Below are positions 43,692-52,347 of a stretch of 64,000 nt of DNA, in pieces. Below the pieces are notes generated by a model, which ran no database searches, had not been told where the DNA came from, and saw only the letters and a list, made by a program, of their open reading frames with translations. This DNA comes from Glutamicibacter soli (GTDB taxonomy: Bacteria; Actinomycetota; Actinomycetes; Actinomycetales; Micrococcaceae). The stretch lies in NCBI RefSeq assembly GCF_003309065.1, contig NZ_POAF01000009.1, positions 1 through 64,000 on the forward strand, written 5' to 3'. The translations under genes and the position numbers were made by a program. Numbering within the stretch: the stretch's first letter is position 1; every line of letters begins with the position of its first letter.

Positions 43692-44825
43692 CTAGGACGG
43701 TGGCTCGGTTTGCGCGTCCCGCTTGGGGATCACTATTTCACGCACGACGATCAGGATCGAGGCGGTGATGGGGATGGCAAGCAAGGCTCCGAACAGGCCC
43801 ATCAGCGCGGCGCCGGTCATGGCGGCGATAATGACCAAGACGCCGGGGACATTTACCGCCTTGCCCATGATTCGAGGCGTAACTTGATATGCCTCCAATT
43901 GGACATAGATGAAATAGGCAATCAGGAATACCAGCGCCGCCGATGGGCTGATGAGCAATGCGCCCAAAGTGCCAATGATAAGAAACAGAACCGAACCGAT
44001 CATCGGAATCAGGGTAATCAAGAACGCCATCAAGGCGAATAAGACTGCTACTTGTGAGCCGAGCAGCAGGAAAATCACCAGAACCACTGCGGCGTTGATG
44101 GCCGACAGCGTGACGGCCCCAGCAACCGCCTTGCCGACGGCGAAAACGATCGAATTCAGCGTCGTCGAAAACTTCTCGCGCCGATAGGCCGGCACCAGAC
44201 GCGCGACGGCCAGCTTCATCGGATCCAACGTGGAGACGAAATACAGGGTCAAGACGATCACCAGGAAAGCTGACGAGATCCCATTGACGATGCCCATGCC
44301 GACATGCAGCACGCCCCCGGACAGTGCCAGCAGGTTTTCTGCGGTGAAGTACGTTTCGAAGGCCGCCAGTAGCTGCTCACTCGCGTTGAACCCCATGGAC
44401 TCGGAAAGCTCCGTGTACCACTGGCTGGCTTGGATCGCGTCGATTTCCTGCGGGATGCTTGCGAGGAACTCAGTGAATTGGCGGACGATCGCGGGAACAA
44501 CGAGCGCCGCAATACCGATCATGAGGAGGACAAATGCCACGATAACGGTCAACACGCTCCAGCCATGGGGCATGCCGCGTCCCTTGAGCGCGTTGACGGC
44601 CGGCGTCATACCCAAGGCGAGGAAGAGCGCAAGTGTGATGGACATGAGCACCGACGACATCGAGACTACGACCATGGCCAAGCCGACCGCGAGCAATGCT
44701 CCCGCGGCCATGATGAATCCAGTGGCGAACGGTTGTCCTGGTACCACGGCCAGGCCCTTGGGAAAACTGCTCAGGGTGAAGGTGCGCCGCCCGCGGTGAT
44801 CCGGCACTTTCGAATCCATGCTCAT
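43692..44825 (-). CDS. AI-2E family transporter
   Basis: A 377-residue membrane protein with the TqsA/PerM-type arrangement: two N-terminal helices, a long soluble segment (residues about 110-200), then the conserved C-terminal helices with FVSTLDPMKLAVARLVP, ALMAFLITLIPMIGSVLFLI and YQVTPRIMGKAVNVPGVLVI. Members export autoinducer-2 or act as Na+/H+ antiporters; the family label does not fix the substrate. The start is ATG at 44825 or the Met two codons later. It lies between two tRNA-Val genes on the same strand. Confidence 0.9.
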   Translation of the reverse strand: MSMDSKVPDHRGRRTFTLSSFPKGLAVVPGQPFATGFIMAAGALLAVGLAMVVVSMSSVLMSITLALFLALGMTPAVNALKGRGMPHGWSVLTVIVAFVLLMIGIAALVVPAIVRQFTEFLASIPQEIDAIQASQWYTELSESMGFNASEQLLAAFETYFTAENLLALSGGVLHVGMGIVNGISSAFLVIVLTLYFVSTLDPMKLAVARLVPAYRREKFSTTLNSIVFAVGKAVAGAVTLSAINAAVVLVIFLLLGSQVAVLFALMAFLITLIPMIGSVLFLIIGTLGALLISPSAALVFLIAYFIYVQLEAYQVTPRIMGKAVNVPGVLVIIAAMTGAALMGLFGALLAIPITASILIVVREIVIPKRDAQTEPPS

Positions 44826-44875
44826 GGCAGTACCCTACCGTCCAGGCTGCCGGCTGGATACAGTCGACGGCCTAA

Positions 44876-45103
44876 TATGTCCTAGTCGATGCCCAAGTCG
44901 AGGGCTACCATGTGCTGGTTGTTTCCAGGCAAGGCGTCCTTCACTCCCAGCCCATCCTCCAGGGCAATCGACCGGAAAACCATTGGCAGGCCTTGAGCTA
45001 CCAGCGGCGAAACACGGTCCATCAGCTGGGCGTGGACGTGCGGCTGGCCAACGAGGGAAGTCTGGACGCGGCCGAAACGCTGGAACGAATCCTCGGAGAA
45101 TAA
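44876..45103 (+). pseudogene. gene fragment of unknown origin
   Basis: An open frame of about 75 codons reads VDAQVEGYHVLVVSRQGVLH, then ENHWQALSYQRRNTVHQLGV and ends in LERILGE. Codon use is coding-like, but the frame opens after a TAA without a good start and is too short for a complete enzyme. The QLGVDVRL pattern recalls the end of FAD-dependent oxidoreductase domains. A remnant is the best explanation; a short gene starting at GTG 44912 is the alternative. Confidence 0.4.
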
Positions 45104-45135
45104 TTCCCTAAAGTCACGGAGCGCGGAAACGTAAA

Positions 45136-45172
45136 AACCCAGGTTCTCGATAGTAAATCGAGAACCTGGGTT
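45136..45172 (-). terminator. terminator of tRNA-Val copy 2
   Basis: A perfect 15-bp hairpin (AACCCAGGTTCTCGA and complement) is followed on the minus strand by a run of five T. It directly follows the tRNA. Confidence 0.92.
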
Positions 45173-45177
45173 CCAAT

Positions 45178-45253
45178 TGGTGGGCCCTACCGGGATCGAA
45201 CCGATGACATTCACGGTGTAAACGTGACGCTCTACCAGCTGAGCTAAAGGCCC
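45178..45253 (-). tRNA. tRNA-Val (TAC), copy 2
   Basis: Identical over 76 nt, including encoded CCA, to the copy at 43518-43593, in the same orientation 1.66 kb away. The flanks of the two copies are not alike, so only the tRNA itself is duplicated or conserved. Confidence 0.97.
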
Positions 45254-45350
45254 TAACCACATCAGCTTTTGCAAGCCAACGAGGAATTACTTTACAGAGC
45301 TTTCCAGCTCTGCGCAAATCGGGGCGTTTCCCGAACGCGCCGCAATGCTT

Positions 45351-45800
45351 CTACGCTTTGTCGATGGCGCTCCGATAGTCCTCCAGGCTGCGCGGCTGGG
45401 TCATTTCACTGGTGAAAGTTCGACGCACTATCCCGTCTTCAAGATAAATCGACAGCCGTGTCGCCACGCCCTGCCGCTCGTCGAACGCGCCGGCTAGCCG
45501 CGCCACTCGACCATGAGGCCAGAAATCGGCCAGCAGGTCGAACTGGATCCCCAACGCCTCGGCATAATTTCGCAACGCGAACTTGTGATCCACCGAAATC
45601 GCGACAACCCGCACCGAACGGTTGGCGAAGTACTCGAGATGCTCCTGGAGCTGCGCCAATTCCGAGCCGCAGACGCGGGAAAATGCCCACGGATAGAAGA
45701 CAACCAGCACCCGGCCGTCGGACAGCCCGGTGCTGGTGATCATTTCACCGTACTGATTTTCCAGCGAGAAGTCGAACAGGCGTGAACCCGTTTCGATCAT
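45351..45800 (-). CDS. peroxiredoxin (AhpE-like, one-Cys type)
   Basis: A 149-residue thioredoxin-fold peroxidase. The peroxidatic Cys lies in FYPWAFSRVCGSEL, i.e. the P-x-x-x-T/S-x-x-C motif with Ser in place of Thr, and the conserved Arg comes at GVATRLSIYL. The FYPWAFS wording is characteristic of AhpE-type proteins of Actinobacteria. No second, resolving Cys is seen. It reduces hydrogen or organic peroxides with mycothiol/mycoredoxin or thioredoxin as partners. Its ATG follows the stop of the DUF3052 gene with no gap, so the two are coupled. Confidence 0.9.
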   Translation of the reverse strand: MIETGSRLFDFSLENQYGEMITSTGLSDGRVLVVFYPWAFSRVCGSELAQLQEHLEYFANRSVRVVAISVDHKFALRNYAEALGIQFDLLADFWPHGRVARLAGAFDERQGVATRLSIYLEDGIVRRTFTSEMTQPRSLEDYRSAIDKA

Positions 45801-46217
45801 TTAGTTCTTCTTGCGCGGTGCCAAACGAATGGCCGACCAGTCGGCCGAGACACCCTCAGTAGTAGTCACGTGCAGCCCGGCGCTCGGAGCTTCCTGCTGG
45901 ATCAGCGATGGGGACACATGTCCCTCGCGACCCTGCTTCGGGGTCAGCAGCCATACGATGCCACCCTCCCCGAGGTTGCTCAGCGAGTCCATCAGCGCGT
46001 CGACAAGGTCTCCGTCGCCATCGCGCCACCAGTAAATCACTGCATCAACGACGTCGTGATCCTCTTCGGTGAGCAGCTCTGAACCAATAGTGTCCTCGAT
46101 CGCGTCGCGAAGATCGTAGTCCACGTCATCGTCGTAACCCAGTTCCTGGATAAGGTCTTCATTCTTGAAGCCCAGTTTTTTAACGGACTCCAGGTTTGCC
46201 GATACGGCGTCGCTCAC
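45801..46217 (-). CDS. DUF3052 family protein
   Basis: A 138-residue actinobacterial protein. GTG at 46217 follows AGGAGGA, giving VSDAVSANLESVKKLGF; the longer frame has no family match. The acidic core reads QELGYDDDVDYDLRDAIED, followed by VDAVIYWWRDGDGDLVDAL and LLTPKQGREGHVSP. DUF3052 genes are commonly found next to a peroxiredoxin and aceE in this group; the function is unknown. It is the first gene of a two-gene operon and is divergent from aceE. Confidence 0.92.
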   Translation of the reverse strand: MSDAVSANLESVKKLGFKNEDLIQELGYDDDVDYDLRDAIEDTIGSELLTEEDHDVVDAVIYWWRDGDGDLVDALMDSLSNLGEGGIVWLLTPKQGREGHVSPSLIQQEAPSAGLHVTTTEGVSADWSAIRLAPRKKN

Positions 46218-46581
46218 TTCATTCCTCCTGATGGTGCAAAGCGTTACTACCAACGAAACACCGTTTCGTCGCTCCATTCAAGCGCTACGGCAATAACACG
46301 CCGAACGAATATCGCCCGCCAGAAAGTGATGCAGACCAATTTGACAGGGTCAATCTAGCGTTGACTCCTGCACACTGTTGCACAAGTCACCTAAAATAGC
46401 CTATTTAATGCTATTTTGCCCAAAAATCTCGTCGATTTTTCGGCTTTCGATTCATTAGAGTAGGCAGTGAACCGAGCAGGACACACCACTCCAGTGTTAC
46501 TGCACCCGATGTCCCATCCCGCTGCACGGCAGAAAAATGTCTGCACCGCGGCGGAGCCGCAATTTCAATCAAGGAGCTTCA
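46218..46581. promoter_or_regulatory. divergent control region of DUF3052 and aceE
   Basis: These 364 bases are AT-rich and carry the promoters of two divergent units. Candidate plus-strand elements are TTGCAC at 46378-46383 with TATTTA at 46402-46407 (18-nt spacing). TTGACA at 46341 and TTGACT at 46361 are other -35-like boxes. The ribosome-binding site AAGGAG of aceE is at 46571-46576. Confidence 0.45.
46393..46417. promoter_or_regulatory. AT-rich palindrome upstream of aceE
   Basis: A perfect inverted repeat AAAATAGC-9 nt-GCTATTTT overlaps the candidate -10 of aceE. The rest of the chromosome here is GC-rich, so it stands out as a likely operator. Confidence 0.5.
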
Positions 46582-49326
46582 GTGGCTGTAGAGGAACACA
46601 TCTCCCAGATCCGTAGTGGTTTGACTTACCAGCTATCCGATCGGGATCCCGAGGAAACCCAGGAATGGTTGGACTCGTTCGACGCACTCGTCGAAACCCA
46701 GGGCACCGAGCGCGCCCAGTTCATCATCCGCTCGCTCCTGCAGCGTGCCGGCGCCAAGTCCGTTGGCGTGCCGATGGTGACCACCACCGACTACGTGAAC
46801 ACCATCCCCGTCGACCAGGAGCCCGAGTTCCCCGGCGACGAGCAGATCGAACGCCGCTTCCGCGCGTTCATGCGCTGGAACGCTGCCATCATGGTGCACC
46901 GAGCCCAGGAGCCTTCCATCGGCGTCGGCGGCCACATCTCCACCTACGCAGGCGCCGCGACCCTGTACGAAGTGGGCTTCAACCACTTCTTCCGTGGCAA
47001 GAACCACCCGGGCGGCGGCGACCAGGTCTTCTTCCAGGGCCACGCCTCGCCGGGCATGTATGCCCGCGCATTCCTCGAAGGCCGCCTGTCCGAAGAGGAC
47101 ATGAACGGCTTCCGCCAGGAGAAGTCGAAGGAAGGCCACGCGCTTCCTTCCTACCCGCACCCGCGTTCGCTGCCGGACTTCTGGGAATTCCCGACCGTGT
47201 CGATGGGCATCGGCCCGGCCAACGCGATCTACCAGGCCCAGCTGAACCGCTACCTGCACAACCGCGGCATCAAGGACACCTCCGAGCAGCACGTCTGGGC
47301 CTTCCTGGGCGACGGCGAAATGGACGAGCCGGAGTCGCGCGGCTTCCTGCAGCTGGCGGCCAACGAGAAGCTGGACAACCTCACCTTCGTGGTGAACTGC
47401 AATCTGCAGCGCCTTGACGGCCCGGTGCGCGGCAACGGCAAGATCATCCAGGAACTGGAAGCCTTCTTCCGCGGCGCCGGCTGGAACGTCATCAAGGTCG
47501 TCTGGGGCCGCGAGTGGGATGCCCTGCTCGAAGCCGACAAGACCAACGCCCTGGTCGACGTCATGAACCAGACCCCGGACGGCGACTACCAGACCTACAA
47601 GGCGGAGTCCGGCGCGTTCGTGCGCGAGCACTTCTTCGGGCAGCGCCCGGAGACCAAGGAACTGGTCGCGGACTACACCGACGATGAGATCTGGAATCTC
47701 AAGCGCGGCGGCCACGACTACCACAAGGTGTACGCGGCCTACAAGGCAGCCACCGAGTTCAAGGGCAAGCCGACCGTGATCCTGACCAAGACGGTCAAGG
47801 GCTACGGCCTGGGCTCGCACTTCGAGGCCCGCAACGCCACGCACCAGATGAAGAAGCTGACCCTCGAGGACCTCAAGGGCTTCCGCGACCACCTGCGCAT
47901 CCCGATCACCGACGAGCAGCTCGAGGCCGATCCGTACCTGCCTCCGTACTACCGCCCGTCCGAGGATTCGGCCGAGTACAAGTACATGATGGAGCACCGT
48001 GCCAAGCTCGGCGGCTCCGTGCCGTCGCGCCGCCAGGAATCCGACGTCAAGCTGACCCTGCCGGGCGAGAAGGCCTACGCCATCGCCAAGCGCGGTTCGG
48101 GCAAGCAGCAGGCGGCCACCACCATGGCCTTCGTGCGCCTGCTCAAGGACCTCATGCGCGACAAGGAATTCGGCCACCGCATCGTGCCGATCGTGCCCGA
48201 CGAGTCCCGCACCTTCGGCATGGACGCGTTCTTCCCGACTGCCAAGATCTACAACCCGGGCGGCCAGAACTACCTGTCCGTGGACCGCGACCTGGTGCTG
48301 GCCTACAAGGAATCCCCGCAGGGCCAGCTGATCCACCCGGGCATCAACGAGGCCGGCGCCGTCGGCGCGTTCACCGCGGCGGGCACCAGCTACTCGACCC
48401 ACAACGAGCCGCTGATCCCGATCTACGTGTTCTACTCGATGTTCGGCTTCCAGCGCACCGGCGACCAGTTCTGGGCCGCCGGCGACCAGATGGCCCGCGG
48501 CTTCATCATCGGCGCCACCGCCGGCCGCACCACCCTGACCGGTGAGGGCCTGCAGCACGCCGACGGCCACTCGCCGGTGCTGACCAGCACCAACCCGGCG
48601 GTTATCACCTACGATCCGGCCTACGGCTACGAGATCGGCCACATCATGCGTTCCGGCCTGGAGCGCATGTACGGCGGAACCCACGAGGATCCGAACGTGA
48701 TGTACTACCTGACCGTGTACAACGAGCCGATCCATCAGCCGGCCGAGCCGGAGAACGTGGACGTCGAGGGCATCGAGAAGGGCATCTACCTGCTCAAGGA
48801 AGCCACCACCGACGGCCCGCGCGCGCAGCTGCTGGCTTCGGGCGTGGCAGTGCCGTGGGCCCTGGAAGCCCAGAAGATCCTGGCCGACGAATGGGGCGTG
48901 TCCGCAGACGTCTGGTCCGTGACCTCGTGGAACGAGCTGACCCGCGACGGCCTGCACGCCGACGAGCAGGTCCTGGTTGATCCGTCCAAGGCCCGCCGCG
49001 TGCCGTACGTGACCCAGAAGCTGTCCTCGGCCACCGGTCCGTTCATCGCGACCACGGACTACATGCGTGCGGTGCCGGAGCAGATCCGTCCGTACGTCCC
49101 GGGCGAGTACCACACCCTGGGCGCCGACGGCTTCGGCTTCTCGGACACCCGCTCGGCGGCGCGCCGCTTCTTCAAGATCGACGCGCACTCGCTGGTGGTG
49201 CAGACCCTGCACTCGCTGGTTGAGCGCGGCGAGATCGCGGCCGACTCGGCCATCAAGGCGCACGCCAAGTACGATCTGAACAACCCGAACGCCGGCAAGT
49301 CCGGCAACGCCGGCGGCGACGCCTAA
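46582..49326 (+). CDS. aceE: pyruvate dehydrogenase E1 component, homodimeric
   Basis: A 914-residue thiamine diphosphate enzyme, the decarboxylating E1 of the pyruvate dehydrogenase complex. The start is GTG at 46582 after AAGGAG; an upstream ATG at 46537 would add residues without homology. The ThDP motif begins [17 protein letters not shown] and closes with [16 protein letters not shown]. Other landmarks are [20 protein letters not shown] and the C-terminal [19 protein letters not shown]. The homodimeric form is standard in Actinobacteria. It is followed by a terminator and a FasR-like regulator, linking pyruvate oxidation and fatty-acid synthesis in location. Confidence 0.97.
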   Translation: MAVEEHISQIRSGLTYQLSDRDPEETQEWLDSFDALVETQGTERAQFIIRSLLQRAGAKSVGVPMVTTTDYVNTIPVDQEPEFPGDEQIERRFRAFMRWNAAIMVHRAQEPSIGVGGHISTYAGAATLYEVGFNHFFRGKNHPGGGDQVFFQGHASPGMYARAFLEGRLSEEDMNGFRQEKSKEGHALPSYPHPRSLPDFWEFPTVSMGIGPANAIYQAQLNRYLHNRGIKDTSEQHVWAFLGDGEMDEPESRGFLQLAANEKLDNLTFVVNCNLQRLDGPVRGNGKIIQELEAFFRGAGWNVIKVVWGREWDALLEADKTNALVDVMNQTPDGDYQTYKAESGAFVREHFFGQRPETKELVADYTDDEIWNLKRGGHDYHKVYAAYKAATEFKGKPTVILTKTVKGYGLGSHFEARNATHQMKKLTLEDLKGFRDHLRIPITDEQLEADPYLPPYYRPSEDSAEYKYMMEHRAKLGGSVPSRRQESDVKLTLPGEKAYAIAKRGSGKQQAATTMAFVRLLKDLMRDKEFGHRIVPIVPDESRTFGMDAFFPTAKIYNPGGQNYLSVDRDLVLAYKESPQGQLIHPGINEAGAVGAFTAAGTSYSTHNEPLIPIYVFYSMFGFQRTGDQFWAAGDQMARGFIIGATAGRTTLTGEGLQHADGHSPVLTSTNPAVITYDPAYGYEIGHIMRSGLERMYGGTHEDPNVMYYLTVYNEPIHQPAEPENVDVEGIEKGIYLLKEATTDGPRAQLLASGVAVPWALEAQKILADEWGVSADVWSVTSWNELTRDGLHADEQVLVDPSKARRVPYVTQKLSSATGPFIATTDYMRAVPEQIRPYVPGEYHTLGADGFGFSDTRSAARRFFKIDAHSLVVQTLHSLVERGEIAADSAIKAHAKYDLNNPNAGKSGNAGGDA

Positions 49327-49357
49327 GCGCGGGATCGTCCACCTCGAACGCGAATGA

Positions 49358-49392
49358 GCTGCCCTGCCCGAACATGTTTCGGGCAGGGCAGC
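49358..49392 (+). terminator. terminator of aceE
   Basis: A strong hairpin (GCTGCCCTGCCCGAA and complement, loop ACATG) begins 31 nt after the aceE stop and is followed by TTGCCGTT. Confidence 0.88.
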
Positions 49393-49459
49393 TTGCCGTT
49401 AACCGCTGGCTCGGGCACCGCTGGATCTGAGGCGAAGGCGCAACGCTAAACTTGAAGGC

Positions 49460-50668
49460 ATGGTCCCAGAAACCGAATCGATCGCCGCCGCGCGCGCCCG
49501 GGCAGCCCGCACTGCGCCGAGCGCCGAAACCGTCAAGCGGCTCAAGAACCACATCGGCGTGCTGTCCACGACCGCGCTGAAGTACCTGGACCAGCAGCTG
49601 CCCTGGTACCGCTCGCTGGAGCCGAACGAGCGCGCGGCCCTGGGCCTGATCGCGCAGAAGGGCATCTCCACATTCGTCACCTGGTACGAGGACCCCTCCT
49701 CCACCCCGTCCTGGGTGGTCACCGACGTGTTCGGCGCCGCCCCGACCGAGCTGACCCGTTCCATCTCGCTGCAGAAAGCGCTGGGCCTGCTGCGCACCAT
49801 CGTGGAGGTCGTCGAATCCCAAGTCCCGGACATCGCCCCGGAGAAGGAACAGGCGGCCCTGCGCGAAGCGGTGCTGCGCTATTCCCGCGAGGTCGCCTTC
49901 GCCGCCGCCGACGTCTACGCCCGCGCGGCCGAAACCCGCGGCGCCTGGGACTCCCGGCTGGAGGCCCACGTGGTGGATGCGGTGCTCCACGGCGAGGGCC
50001 ACGATTCGCTCTCCTCCCGGCTGGCCGCCATCGGCTGGAAGTCGCAGAGCAACATCCGAATCCTGGTCGGCGCCACCCCGGGCTCGAACTCGGTCAGCTT
50101 CGTCTCCGCCATCCGGCGCCTGGCCACCCGATACGCTCGCGACTCGCTGGTCAGCGTGCTGGGCGACCGCTCGGTGCTGATGCTCTCGGACACCAAGTTC
50201 GAGGAGGCAGACCTGGGCCGGCTGGCCCGCTTCTTCGGGCCCGGCCCGCTGGTCTACTCCCCCTTGGCCGCCACGGTCACCGACATGCCGCAGGCCGCGC
50301 AGGCAGCCATCGCGGGCTACGCCGCCGCCTGCGCCTGGCCCCAGGCGCCGAACCCGGTGGGGGCCGATGACCTGTGGCCTGAACGCGCCTTCAACGGCGA
50401 CGAGCTGGCGCGCACCGCGCTGCTCGAACGCGTCTACCGGCCGCTGCAGCAGGCCTCCAACGGGTTGCTGGAAACGCTGTCCAGCTATCTGGCCCTGGGC
50501 CATTCGCTCGAAGGCACCGCGCGCGGGCTGTTCGTGCACGCCAACACCGTGCGCTACCGGCTCAAGCGCGTCTCCGAGGTGACCGGCTGGGATCCGCTGT
50601 CCCCGCGCGACGCCTTCGTGCTGCAAAGCGCGCTGGTGGTGGGGCGCCTGGCTGACTCGGGCCAGTAG
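49460..50668 (+). CDS. PucR-like transcription regulator, FasR type
   Basis: A 402-residue regulator. Its C-terminal PucR-type helix-turn-helix reads LSSYLALGHSLEGTARGLFVH followed by ANTVRYRLKRVSEVTGWDP; the middle holds a GGDEF-like (CdaR) domain. In Streptomyces coelicolor the FasR protein of this family, encoded just upstream of fabD, activates the fab genes. The same position here, 165 nt before fabD, supports that assignment. The ATG at 49460 starts MVPETESIAAAR. The palindrome at 50751-50767 is its candidate binding site. Confidence 0.88.
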   Translation: MVPETESIAAARARAARTAPSAETVKRLKNHIGVLSTTALKYLDQQLPWYRSLEPNERAALGLIAQKGISTFVTWYEDPSSTPSWVVTDVFGAAPTELTRSISLQKALGLLRTIVEVVESQVPDIAPEKEQAALREAVLRYSREVAFAAADVYARAAETRGAWDSRLEAHVVDAVLHGEGHDSLSSRLAAIGWKSQSNIRILVGATPGSNSVSFVSAIRRLATRYARDSLVSVLGDRSVLMLSDTKFEEADLGRLARFFGPGPLVYSPLAATVTDMPQAAQAAIAGYAAACAWPQAPNPVGADDLWPERAFNGDELARTALLERVYRPLQQASNGLLETLSSYLALGHSLEGTARGLFVHANTVRYRLKRVSEVTGWDPLSPRDAFVLQSALVVGRLADSGQ

Positions 50669-50750
50669 CGCTTTTGGCGGTTCCGCACAGTTGCCGGACC
50701 GTCATGCAGCGGCGTTACATGGGTTTTTGCCTCCCCCATGCGCTAGGCTT

Positions 50751-50767
50751 TTGTAGGAAACCTACAA
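50751..50767. promoter_or_regulatory. palindrome upstream of fabD
   Basis: A perfect inverted repeat TTGTAGG-AAA-CCTACAA lies 66 nt before the fabD start and 83 nt after the FasR-like gene. It is the only strong symmetrical site in the interval and a candidate operator for the FasR-like regulator. Confidence 0.5.
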
Positions 50768-50833
50768 TCCGTGACCGCGAGCTTGGTGCGTGACCACGCG
50801 CCACGAGGCCGCAATCTTTGGAAAGCTGTAAGA

Positions 50834-51757
50834 GTGTTAGCAATCGTATGCCCGGGACAGGGCTCCCAGACCCCAGGTTTTCTTTCCGAGTGGCTCGACG
50901 TCGACGGCGTGCGTGAGCATCTTGCCTCGCTGAGCGAAATCACCGGCCGCGACCTGATCGAGCACGGCACCGTCTCCGACGAGGAGACCATCAAGGACAC
51001 CGCAGTGGCGCAGCCGCTGATCGTGGCCGCCGGCTTGATCACCGCCCGCGCGCTGTTCGGCGAGCAGCTTCCGGCCAACTCCGTGCTGGCCGGACACTCC
51101 GTCGGCGAAATCACAGCCTCAGCCCTGGCCGGCGCGCTGAGCGAGAACGACGCAATGAACTTCGTGCGCGTGCGCGCCAACGCCATGGCCGAAGCCGCCG
51201 CGGCAACCCCGACCGGCATGGCCGCAGTGCTCGGAGGCGACCCGCAGGAGGTCCTTGACCGCCTGGCCGAACTGGATTTGACCCCGGCCAACGCCAACGG
51301 CGGCGGGCAGACCGTCGCCGCAGGCACCATGGAGCAGCTGGCGGCGCTGGGCGAGAACCCTCCGGCCAAGGCCCGCGTGATCCCACTCAAGGTCGCCGGC
51401 GCATTCCACACCGCGCACATGGCCCCGGCCGTCGGCGTGCTGCAGGAACTGGCAGACACCCTGGCCCCCGCCGAGCCGGCCACCACCCTACTGTCCAACT
51501 ACGACGGCCAGGCTGTCGCCTCGGGTGCGGCCAACCTCGAATCCCTGGTGGCCCAGGTATCCCGCCCAGTCCGCTGGGACCTGTGCATGCAGACCCTCGC
51601 AGCCCAGGGCGTCACCGGCATCCTGGAGCTGGCTCCGGCCGGCACCCTGGTAGGCCTGGCCCGCCGCGGACTGAAGGGCGTGAAGGGCATGGCCCTGAAG
51701 TCCCCCGCGGACCTGGACGCCGCCCGCGAGTTCATCGCCGAGCACACCGCCAACTAG
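50834..51757 (+). CDS. fabD: malonyl-CoA:ACP transacylase
   Basis: A 307-residue enzyme loading malonyl groups onto ACP for fatty-acid synthesis. The start is GTG at 50834, giving VLAIVCPGQGSQTPGFL, the typical N-terminus; upstream residues of the frame are not conserved. The active-site Ser is in LAGHSVGEITASALAG and the His near VAGAFHTAHM. It is the first gene of the fab cluster. In relatives fabH follows directly; here 218 bp of apparently non-coding sequence leads to acpP. Confidence 0.96.
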   Translation: MLAIVCPGQGSQTPGFLSEWLDVDGVREHLASLSEITGRDLIEHGTVSDEETIKDTAVAQPLIVAAGLITARALFGEQLPANSVLAGHSVGEITASALAGALSENDAMNFVRVRANAMAEAAAATPTGMAAVLGGDPQEVLDRLAELDLTPANANGGGQTVAAGTMEQLAALGENPPAKARVIPLKVAGAFHTAHMAPAVGVLQELADTLAPAEPATTLLSNYDGQAVASGAANLESLVAQVSRPVRWDLCMQTLAAQGVTGILELAPAGTLVGLARRGLKGVKGMALKSPADLDAAREFIAEHTAN

Positions 51758-51975
51758 GCGCCGCACCGCGCCAGCTGAAATTTTTCGCCCGCTTGACGCG
51801 TCATCGCCCAACCGGCGAGGGCCATCTGGCCTAAGCTTTAAGCGGTGAAACCCTGTCCGTGCCCCGCACGGGACGCGGAGAGGGTTTCGAACAGTCGGAT
51901 CACGGCCCGTTACCGCGGGCATGAATCCAGAGCAACGACCGGATCCCTCCGGCATCATGAGAAAAGGAGCCATCC
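51758..51975. other. fabD-acpP gap where fabH is usually found
   Basis: These 218 bases contain no ketoacyl-ACP synthase III coding sequence and no recognisable remnant of one in any frame that I read. A hairpin at 51847-51888 and an acpP ribosome-binding site (AAAAGGAG) are the only features. Confidence 0.7.
51847..51888 (+). terminator. hairpin between fabD and acpP
   Basis: Outer arms GAAACCCT and AGGGTTTC enclose an inner pair TCCGTGC/GCACGGGA. No T-run follows. It may be an attenuator, an RNA processing site that favours the highly expressed acpP, or a partial terminator. Confidence 0.5.
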
Positions 51976-52221
51976 ATGGCTAGCAACGAAGAAATCCTGG
52001 CAGGCCTCGCCGAAATCGTTAACTCGGAGACCGGCCTGGACGAAGCAGACGTGCAGCTGGACAAGTCCTTCACCGAGGACCTGGACATCGACTCGATCTC
52101 GATGATGACCATCGTCGTTGAGGCCGAGGAAAAGTTCGAGGTCAAGATTCCGGACGAGGAAGTCAAGAACCTGAAGACCGTGGGCGACGCCGTGAACTTC
52201 ATCGCCGGCGCCCAGGCCTAG
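51976..52221 (+). CDS. acpP: acyl carrier protein
   Basis: An 81-residue acidic protein carrying the 4'-phosphopantetheine attachment Ser in DLDIDSISMMTIV (usual D-S-L/I). The C-terminal part reads IPDEEVKNLKTVGDAVNFI. ATG at 51976 follows AAAAGGAG. It lies between fabD and fabF; a hairpin upstream may allow separate, higher expression. Confidence 0.96.
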   Translation: MASNEEILAGLAEIVNSETGLDEADVQLDKSFTEDLDIDSISMMTIVVEAEEKFEVKIPDEEVKNLKTVGDAVNFIAGAQA

Positions 52222-52347
52222 CAGCATTCCGCCAGCGAACTTTTCGCTGGCACGCCGTTGTGCGGGCAAGCCGTGCACACCGGCCGGTACGTCAAGCCGG
52301 CCCCCACAAATTTTAAACAGCAAAGTTGTACCCCAGTAGAGAGTTTG

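Noticed and set aside
46633-49263. 876-codon open frame antisense to aceE
   Set aside because: It mirrors aceE exactly, is rich in Val, Gly, Arg and His as expected for antisense of GC-rich codons, and has no recognisable domain. It is a shadow of the real gene.
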